Assembly: GCA_015143295.1 (NCBI GenBank)
Contig: CM026565.1
Location: 32,744,052-32,808,051, forward strand
Direction: 5' to 3'
DNA length: 64,000 nucleotides
From: Tetracentron sinense
Lineage: Eukaryota > Streptophyta > Magnoliopsida > Trochodendrales > Trochodendraceae
Shown here: in pieces, positions 53,601 to 63,600 of the stretch
Numbering within the stretch: position 1 is the first letter of the stretch
How the letters are laid out: each line of letters begins with the position of its first letter
Notes under the pieces: model-generated
What the model saw: only the letters and a program-made list of their open reading frames with translations
Told to the model about the DNA's origin: nothing
Database searches by the model: none
Program-made: the position numbers and the translations under genes

Positions 53601-56600
53601 CAATCATGGCCTTGCTTAAAACATAGAAAGCAATACAGAGATAGGAATTTGTAAAGAACCGTTTTCCATCTGCCTCTCATACCCAGCCAAATCCGAAAAG
53701 GATTATCTTTTCAACACAGGCTCGAGCAACACTAAATCTAGAGCATGCTTTTGTTGGGCAATCGATTTTAAGAACCTTCATTACTCCAGCAATTGATTTA
53801 ACAAAGTAATCTGAATGAAGTTAACAGGGAGGTTATGAAAAGATAACCAGACAAGAGAAATCGCCAGTGCCATAATTTCTTATTAAGTATGGGCCATCAA
53901 GCAAGCTAAAATAATCTTCCTCCAGGAATTATCTCATAGGTATATGCTTATGATCCAGAAACCCTAACAAGAAATCAGCCTTAAGATGTCAATGGGCTTT
54001 GATGAAATCTTGACTCGCTTGAATGGAAGGACGACTGGAGGAGCACTTACCTACGAGACAGAAAACTTGAATGGTGCAGCTGAAATCTAGTTCTCCTACT
54101 TGGAAAAAAAAAGGATGTCTAATTTTTCATGGCAGAGCTAGGTTTCTTCAATGAAACAATAGGTTGTTTTGAAATTGAGTGGCTATAACTGAAGCAAAAA
54201 TTGGAGATCAAGAAATGGAACCTACATTGACAAGGGCGGTAGTAGAAGGCTTCCCCATGGGAGCTCCAAAACCCAAGTTTATACCAAATTGTTTGCAGGA
54301 ACCCTAGCTTTTCACCGATATTTAGAACACTTTTTGAGGCCCTGAAGACAAATGAGATAGTTGTGTATGCGGCATATAAAAATCTATTTGCTATAATTCA
54401 GACCATAACAAAAATCCCACAGTAGCTAGGCCACATTATGGAACAGTGTTTCACCACTTACCCCTTTACAACCAGTGTTTTAAAAATTCGAAAATTCGAT
54501 TGGAATCCAGCTAAGAAGACTTTCAATTTAAGCCAGCAAAGAAGATTGCTCGACCCATTACAAATAGGAATTACCTTTTGTTTTCTTAGAAATTAGGAAA
54601 TAACGGGTCGAGAAAGACAAGAAAAGCCTATTTTAGACAATCAAGAAAAGGAAATGAAAACCCAAAAGGGTTGTCCTAAGAATACTGTAGTAAACACACA
54701 CAATATTGAACAAAGCAACACTCAAGATGCCCAGAAAATAACCAGTACTCAACATACAAACAAATAAAGACTTCAGAAACAAGTAAACCAAACATACTCT
54801 CTGTTTCAGAAGAAAACACAAACACTTTACAGAAACATAGCCAACATGCCCAGAAATAATCAGTACTCAACATTCAAACATACAAAAATTTCAGAAACGA
54901 GTAGACCGAACATATAAAGATTTCAGAAACAAGTAGACTGAACATACTCGCTGTTTCAGAATTTTTTTCCCAATATGTGGCAGTAAAAGTGAAGCTGATG
55001 CCCCAACACTAGCCTTAACCCGTCCAAGCAGTCTTTCTATATCAGGAAGCTTGCGCAGATATTGAGCCACGAGGAATGTTATTTCTGAATGTGTGATTAG
55101 TTCCTCAACCACATTAAGCCTCTTATTTATCTCTCCAACATTTTTCAGTGGATGACAAATCCAGCTCCTTAAAAGCCGTTTACCAGATGCTGTTATACAG
55201 CTATCAAGGTATTTGTATAGTGTACCTGAAAATCAAGAAACAAAATCCTTATTAGGATTTAGGAGTAACTAAAAAGGATCTATTGTATCATGGATATAAG
55301 GATTCCACCTCTCTAGGGATCTTGCATGCAACTAAAGACTTGTTACCACTTGCCTGAGGGACCACCATCAGCATTGTTGCTGAAAATCTCAAGATTTACA
55401 AGGGTCTGGCCGTCCATCCTGAGGCAGCCTTTATAGACTTGGTAAGGTAAAATATCCCCATTACGTAAAGCATCATCTAGCTGTTTTATAATGGAAGTGT
55501 CAAATCGCCTTTAAACAGCACATGCATATAGATGCTTTCAACGGAATACAAAACCATAGAAACAAGCTTACCATCAATCTAGACAAGTGACCAACAAGTC
55601 CACCAAGGGCATATACGGCAAGATCGTGGTGCATTACACCATCAAGTGCATAATCCCAGGCATTAGAAGACTCCTTAAAGTATTCCCTTGATTCAATCAG
55701 TTTTCTAACTTCAGAAGGCTCTGCAAAATCGGTGACTGACAGAGCTGGAGCCAATTGCAATGTTGTGGAACCTACAGGGTAAGCAAAACTTGAGCATGCA
55801 GGCCTATGTATCTCATCCTATGATTCCAATGAATTTCTAAATTTTTTTGTTCACCCACTGCTTCGAGGAATTAAGGGATTAGATGCCACAAAACAAGTAG
55901 AAGCATGGAATTCACCACGAACTGATACATAATTAATCCGATAGCAGGCAAAGCAAAGATTATTCAATATAAAATCAAGATCAAGAGCCCTAGATATCAA
56001 TTTAATAGTGTGGATGACTAATGAAGGACAAGAAGATTGACTAGAAGTCCTTAAATGTTTGAACTGGGAGCAAGATCACAAGGAACTAACCTTTCTCAGA
56101 TCCATAGTATTATATTTGATCAAAGATGCAAAATACCCACCAATCTGAGCTAACAATATTACAATAGTACATGTGCAATCCTAGATCACCTCACTCATCT
56201 TCAGCCCTTAAATTGAACTGATTCACTAATTCCAGTATCTATATCAAAAATCTGATGGGTCAACGACTGACTCCCAACACCACCTGGGAGATTTCAGTTT
56301 AAGTAATTATATCCAGGTGTATTCTCAGCTTGGTTTACATGGGTGCTCTTAACTAGACTTCGGGAAAGATGGATGACCCAATATACTAATTTTCTAAAGT
56401 GTCAAATTAACTTTTCACATTGTTTTTAAAGAGGCTAATGACATGTTGAGGCAATTAAACAAGATAAGTTTAGCCATAAGCTACATGTTTTGATGAATTT
56501 TGATCACTGCCACATGGTGCATTGGACGCCACCTAAGCCAATATCAGGATACCACATGACATATAAAACATGATCTCTCATCAACATGGCAGCCTCAAGC

Positions 56601-59600
56601 TGCTATTGATCTAGTTGGTTCCCACAAGGACCTGGAATGGCAATACCTTCTCTAAACCTTGGATAGAAACTGCGAAGGATGTAGGCTTGTAGCAAATCCC
56701 ACATGGTGACATCAAATTGTTATGGAAGTAGTTGTTCCTGTATGGTATAGAATATAGATGCTCTATCCCCGAAGCTTGTATGAGAATGGTCAGAACATAC
56801 AACATCCTGCAAGGGCTACTAACGCCTGGAGGTCTCCAGACCAAAACTCACAGTGTCAACAAGGCATCCTACCCCAAGTTTGGGTGGGACTTTTCCCCAT
56901 AGAACGAATAAGTGGGATGGTGGGCTCAACCTCTGGTATGCTGAGAGCATGTTGAGTGAGGACAATCGCATCCCACTTGGGTTACCAATGCCCTATCGAT
57001 ATGTGGATCTGATCCTAGGGGTGTAAAGGAGTTCTTGTAGTTTGGTTGGTATAGAAGAGGCCAACTTATAAGATTTGACGCCATCATCAAGGAAGTGATC
57101 CTCACTCTTGTACTATCAGGAATTCAAGATGTATACCGTTAATGGACCTTGGCTTTGTCCACCAACCATGAAATGAATAGGCATCAGTGCATCACCTTCG
57201 TCAATCCACTTGGAGAGTTGAGAACAGGAGGGAAGGACGACCGTTGATTTAGAATCCTAGACAATGGTATGTTGACGTGGTGTGTAACTATTAAGTCGGT
57301 CCAGGTGTATGTCACTGGCTAGTCCCATGGGTTATAGCTAAAAGCGTGTTTTAATAACTGGTTTATGTAACACTTAAGGGCTTCTTTGGCATCAATTCTT
57401 GAATTTTCAAAATGAACTTTGTGTTGGGAACTTGTTTGAAAACATTCAGTCATAATCCATTTTGAAGAACAGAAAAAACATAATCACGTTTGGCTGTAAA
57501 AAAAAAATTTGGATCATTGTAGACTAGTGAGGATAGGGGGTGGCAATGCTGATGGTGGTAGCAAGGGTGAAGGTGGAGCCATGGAGGTGGAGGTGGGGAG
57601 AGTGGTCGTGATGGAGGTGGTGAGGGTGGGGGTGGTGGCAATGGGGGGAGGGGAGCGGGTTGTGGTGATAAGGTTGATGGTGGTGGTGGATGTGTTGGTG
57701 GGTGGGATTCTGGTGGTAGTGTCATTAGTGTGTCATAAAATTTATGATTCTGAAGATTGATTCTCAGAAATGACTTTTTATTCCTAAAATTCTGTTCTCA
57801 CAAGTTCTGTTAGAATATTGTTGCTCTAAAATGCATCCAAATGACATTTCCAATTTTCTATTTCATGAGAACAAAAAATCACATCCTTGGCAGTGATGCC
57901 AAATGACCCCTTAAGTTACTAATAACATGTTCACGTAACTACGTAAGTGGTTATGATGTGCGCACATGGGCAGTTATAAACGATGCAATATAATAACTTC
58001 TTCCTTCTTAGGAAAAATAAAAATAAGGGCTCCTCTAGGGCTGTAAACGGAGTGGATAGTGGTAAATCTGAATTCGTATCCGATTATATATTCGAATATC
58101 CAAAAAACGAATAAATATCCAGCGGATAGGGAAATATGATATTCGTATCCGACTACATTTAAAATATTAGAATTCAGATAGCATCTGAATTATCCGATTA
58201 CTTGTAAAAAAATATAAATTAATATTTAAAAAATGTAAAAATATATAAATCTTTATTTTAAAAATAGTAAATTAATATTTTATTTCTATTTATATTAAAA
58301 ATTAAAATTCAATTTATTAAATTATGTAAAAAATATATATTTTAAAGGTTATATTAGTTTTATAAATTTAAAATATATTATATAATCGATCGTATATTTA
58401 TCAGATCGGATATACCAGTATCCAAATTCGTAGCTGATTATAAGCGGAAAGTATAATTACAATCCAAATTCGCTCCGCCGAATACCTGTTCAGATAATTA
58501 TCCAACTAAACGGATTCAGATACGAATCCGATACGGATAATATCTGCAACCGTTTACAGCCCTGGCCATTGAAAAAAATGATTCCAATCTTGAACACCTT
58601 CAATTTCTGAGTTCCCTGCGAGCTGTGTAACCACCACAGCCATCTCACTTATCCCCTCAATAATCTCAAGCTCACCTCAGTCCATCCATCTTGGTGTGCT
58701 CTTTCATTCGCCACACCACTCTCTCTTACTCTTCTCATTCTATAAGGCCATCATTCATCAAGCAATGATAGAGTATGGCTGACCCCTCAATTTAGGTTCC
58801 TGGGCCATCTCTCATTACTCATTTCATTCATAAGTAGCAGCGCCACCTAAGATTCCCAACGTCTACACCTCAAGGTTGTACAAGGTGTAGACCCAAAATA
58901 TTTAATAAATTAGGAAAAATGTAAATATATTTCAAAAATAAAATAGAAAAAATAGAAAGTTCAAAAGTGAATGAATCATTATAAAACTACGTAAGCATGA
59001 GCCATACAGATGTACCAAGCACCACTACCAATCGAGGAACCATTCACCAAATTAACTTCAAAACACATAAGTTCATATGGAGTCAACTCATAAACCATAA
59101 AAAAGGGAAAAAAAAGTCTAAGGTCTCATGCCAAAAGCCTAAAGCCAATATCTAGTACTAATGTTCTAACAAAGAGAATTGAAATCAATCTCTAAAGATC
59201 ACATTCATTCATTCATTCACTACTTGCACCTCATATGGGTAAAAGAATGACTCACCTGAAATCTTCACAATAATGCATCTTTCGCTTCAAAACTACTCAC
59301 CCTGTGATAGGAAAAGCCTCAAATTTACCTATTATAGTTGGTTGTGTATCGGTGGAGTAATTTCAAGAACGAAGACAGATTGTGTGCTAACTTTTTAGAA
59401 CATCTTCAAGCAAGAGAAATAGAAGAAATTTCCTTTGAATTTAGGATTTCAAATGCATAATTTTTTTTTTGAAAGGTTAAATTGTATAGTTGTAGGGAAG
59501 CTATGTACAAGGAGAGAAGCTCGTTTCCCAAGAAGCTCGTTTCTCAGACTCACTTCCTCAAACGGACTCGCTTCCATCACGTCCCATTTAGTCGTCAAAA

Positions 59601-60655
59601 GGAGCAATATGTGTGAAGTGATGAGGTAGACCACAGTCTATAGCCTAGGGTGTAGACTCTAAGCAAGTATTGTCGGTTTGGAACCTAAGGTAACTACTTT
59701 TCCACAAAAATCCCATGTAAGATAAAATCAAAGATATAGTACTCATAATAACATAATGGGAATAAAGAGCCTATATCTCATTTTTCGCTTCCCATTTCCT
59801 AAAGTTTTTTTGAGCCTTGCTTCCCGCTTCTTGTTTTCACTTCTCGCTCTGGTAACTATGCTAAAAGCACCTCTTTGGTTCTTAGTTCCATTGATATACA
59901 ATCAAATTCTAACATCTGGTTGGAAACTGGATCATTTTGAAGAAATAGGCATGACCTTGTGTACTGGAGATTTTAAAGGTAAGTCGCTAACTTAGTATGT
60001 AACCCACAATGATGATTTGGCAAATTATCCAAGAAGTGACAAGGAGCAAACAGCTGATCAAATGTTTTTTATATTTATTTTCATTATCCCCATTAGAGCA
60101 TCTAGTACTTGTCATTGGCTTTGGGCCTTAGGCTTGGTAATATTTATTTTCATTATCTCTATAGCATCTAGTACTTGTCATTGGTTTAAGTAAATACTTT
60201 TTTTTATACCATTAGGCTCGAGGACTTGAAGTTGGTTTTCATTATGGTTTATAGGTTTATGAGTCGCGGACTCCATACGAACTTTTTTTTTACTTAAGTT
60301 TGTGAATGGTACTTTGGTTGGCAGTAGTAATTAGTACCACTGCGCTAAAGTAATTTTCATGCATGATTCATTCTCCTTTGAACATCCATTTTTTTCAAAT
60401 TATTTTAACTTCTAAGAAAATTTGTATTTTTACCATTTTTATGACTCACCTTGTACCACCTTCAATGGAAGATGAGACTACGACCTGGAAATAAAAGGAA
60501 TGTAGGCATGTACAGTTTTCAAGAACTTTTCAAGGAAGTGGGTAGAAGCATTGCACAGACAAGTGCTTTTTATTTGCATAGGAGCTTCCACAGACAGATG
60601 TACTACAGGCCTTCAGTGCTAAAACTTGCCCAAATATATATATATATATATATAT

Positions 60656-60693
<38 letters not shown>

Positions 60694-63600
60694 CCTCAAT
60701 CATATTTCAGGCACATATAAAAAAAGGTGTAATAATTCTCACTATTAAGTACAAAGATTTACCAAATTCCCCAATAAGCTTTGTTACGATAGATTTTAAG
60801 TGAGATCCTAAGACATTTTGTACATCTACATTAAGTGTTTCAGTAGTAGAAGAAAAATCGTAGGAAAACAAATTTCTATGACCTATCAATCGGTGAAGAG
60901 GCTGAGTTTGGTTAAAAGTTCCGTCCATGGGTACACGCCTTAAAACGGCCATACACCAATCATGGGCCGAACACATAAGAGCTTGCTTGAATGCGTTCGG
61001 GATCGCAAAGATCCTTTGTAGAGACCCGAACCTTCTTTCATGCCGTTAATAGAGTTAATAAGGGTAGTTTAGTCTCATGTTTTTATGCATATTTAATTTT
61101 ATCTAAACAGTGTGATGTGGTCTAAGTGGTTTAAGTGTTAATAGGGTGAAAAATCAGAGATGATGATCGGTCGCAGGAGATCGACGATCGATCGCCCAGA
61201 ACCTGAAACCAGGGTAAGCCCCTGTTTTGTGCAACGATCGATCGCACCAACATGACAATCATTTGTCAGAATCAAGAAAATTAGAGAAGTTTCTGTTTCT
61301 TGGACGATCGATCGCCAGCGAATGACGATCGATCGCAACTCGCGAATCAGAATTTTAAAAGAGTTACGGAAATCGGGGTTTTAAACCCCCAGGCTATAAA
61401 TACTAATAGAGGTTATATTTCGAGGGTTTTAGTGTTCTAAAGGTTTCTAACCTAATTTGGCAAAGGGGAGGAGAGAACCTAGGGTTCTAAGGAAGAAATT
61501 GCTTGGAGAGGAAGGAGATTGCTTGAAGATTGCAAGAAAAGCTTGAAAATCAGCATCAACCCTTCTTGGGAGCGATTTAGATCCAAGGGAAGGATCCCTA
61601 AGGTCGATATACTATCCAACTCAACCCTATTATGATGTTTTGTGAATATTAGTATGATAGAAATAGAGATTAGATATGTTTTCCCAAATTATGCATGGAT
61701 TAAGTTGATTAGAGATGGAAATGTGGCTTAATACTATGGATGAAATGTATGGAGAATGAGAAATACTATGGAGGATGAGATGAATGTATGGATGTGGATT
61801 GTGTTTGGGTTATATGGATGGATTACGGTGTGATGAAATGTTGGAAATGGGAAAGGGCATTGTATTACTAAACTACATACCCAAGGTGTTTGTGGAAATG
61901 TTTGAGATAGTAGATTTTAATATGACACTATGGATAATTGTGAAATTGATAATGAATTACGCCAAGGAATCATGATAAGGTATATATATGTGATTGCTTG
62001 TTAAATTATGCCTAATTATTTTGCATGGAAATTGATATTCGGGTAAGCCAATACTTCGAGGAAAATCTTTCAAACCGGGAATTCTCTAACTATTTAGTAT
62101 GAGTCAGTATAGTGGAGTTTCCATGGTGGGAGATCGGAATCTAAGCGTTGACCGATTCGAATGTTAATTGCGACACTTATGCACAAACTCAAGTGTATGT
62201 TAAAATAAAAGTCTCACAAGTCACACATGTGGACCACAAGCATAAACATTGCATACGCCTGATAGACTGAATAAGCCTAATAAGGGATTTGAATAAGTGT
62301 ATGTTCTGAATAAGCTGCTCAAAGACTCATAAGCATAAACATTGCATACGCCTGATAGACTAAATAAGTCTAATAAGGGATCTAAATAAGTGTATGATCT
62401 GAATACGTGCATAAGCATAAGAATCTCACAAGCACGTGGTCTCATAAGCATAAGCATCTCATAAGCATGTTGTCTCGTAAGTCTAAGATTCTCACAAGTA
62501 CACGAGTCAAGGTAATGATATTATGTATATGAGCACATGTTCTTCCGCACTCTGATTATGTTATTATGCTATTGGTTATGATCCTAACTAAGTGCAGGAT
62601 TACTATGTTGTTGGTTGGATTTTATATACACCGAGTGCTTTTGTACTCAGCCAGACTTTTGTCTTGACAGGTGTGGAGCCCGAGTTTGTAGGTGAGCCTT
62701 GGGTGGAGGAGGCTTACGGCGTAGAGGAAGAAGATGATCCTCTGGCTAAGGGAGAGCGAGAGTTAGACAGGTGGCCTTATCATTAGGCTTTTACTTTTGA
62801 GTTCTGAGAAGTTTTGTAATAGACTCTTAGATGATGTTACTTATCAGATTACTTTATAGTTGAGTATCAAACTATTTTGTTTACGGTGGGTTATGTTTAT
62901 GTTGACCATAGACTTGAACAGGATGATTTGGTTTTATATATCGGAATTTTATTACTCTCATTTTGGAGACTCGTGTTGTATGCCTTGTATGTCATGGAAT
63001 TTAAGTAGGTTTAAGAAATATGGCGACCCAAGGTCCTATTTTGGTCAAGGTATGACTTGGGGTTGTTACATCCTTAGCTTACCCGACGAACTGCTGTTGT
63101 TCATCGATACTAGCAGGAAGGATGAAAAAATGTATCTTGCTTTAGTGCATATTAGGTGAACTTGTTTACCGAGCCTAATTTTGTACAAATATGACTAGGA
63201 TTCTTGGAATTAACAAGTGGAGAATTGGTCATATTGAAGCCAAAGCTGAACCTAGAACCACTTTGACTGAAACCTCATCCCACAATATCAGCATTATCGA
63301 TTAAAATGCACAGCTATGGCTAGATCATATCATTCCTCCCATTTCATATGTATTTGCACATCTATATTATTAATTGAACCAATACAACATAAGGCATGAG
63401 ATTTCAAAATGCAACTTCATCGAATTTGACAGTAAAATTGAAACAGCATATAGTAGTCCTACATAAGGAAAAACTAGCTTAATGACACAGTACGGCACAT
63501 AAAAATATTATAATAAGAGTGCATTTAATTACAAATTCACTAATCAGAAAGGTTCCTTTGAATCCGCACCTGCTGAAGAGTACTTCTTGAGTGCCTTGTG

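Larger units (their letters stand above)
61017..63070 (+). mobile_element. Solo LTR, 2.05 kb (Ty3-type), inside the viral relic
   Basis: Starts TGTAGAGACCCGAACC and ends GGGGTTGTTACA; perfect 5-bp duplication TCCTT at 61012-61016 and 63071-63075. A TATA box CTATAAATA is at 61394-61402, preceded by four GACGATCGATCGC-like repeats (61175-61340). A 100-bp duplication lies at about 62238-62410. No coding domains. Its termini match the 27012 insertion and are close to those of the 14446 LTR. Confidence 0.9.

Noticed and set aside
56590-57330. Possible gag-like pseudogene
   Set aside because: No zinc knuckle or other motif in any frame.
57450-57760. Proline-rich / glycine-valine-rich frames
   Set aside because: Products of GGT-type repeats inside a MITE.
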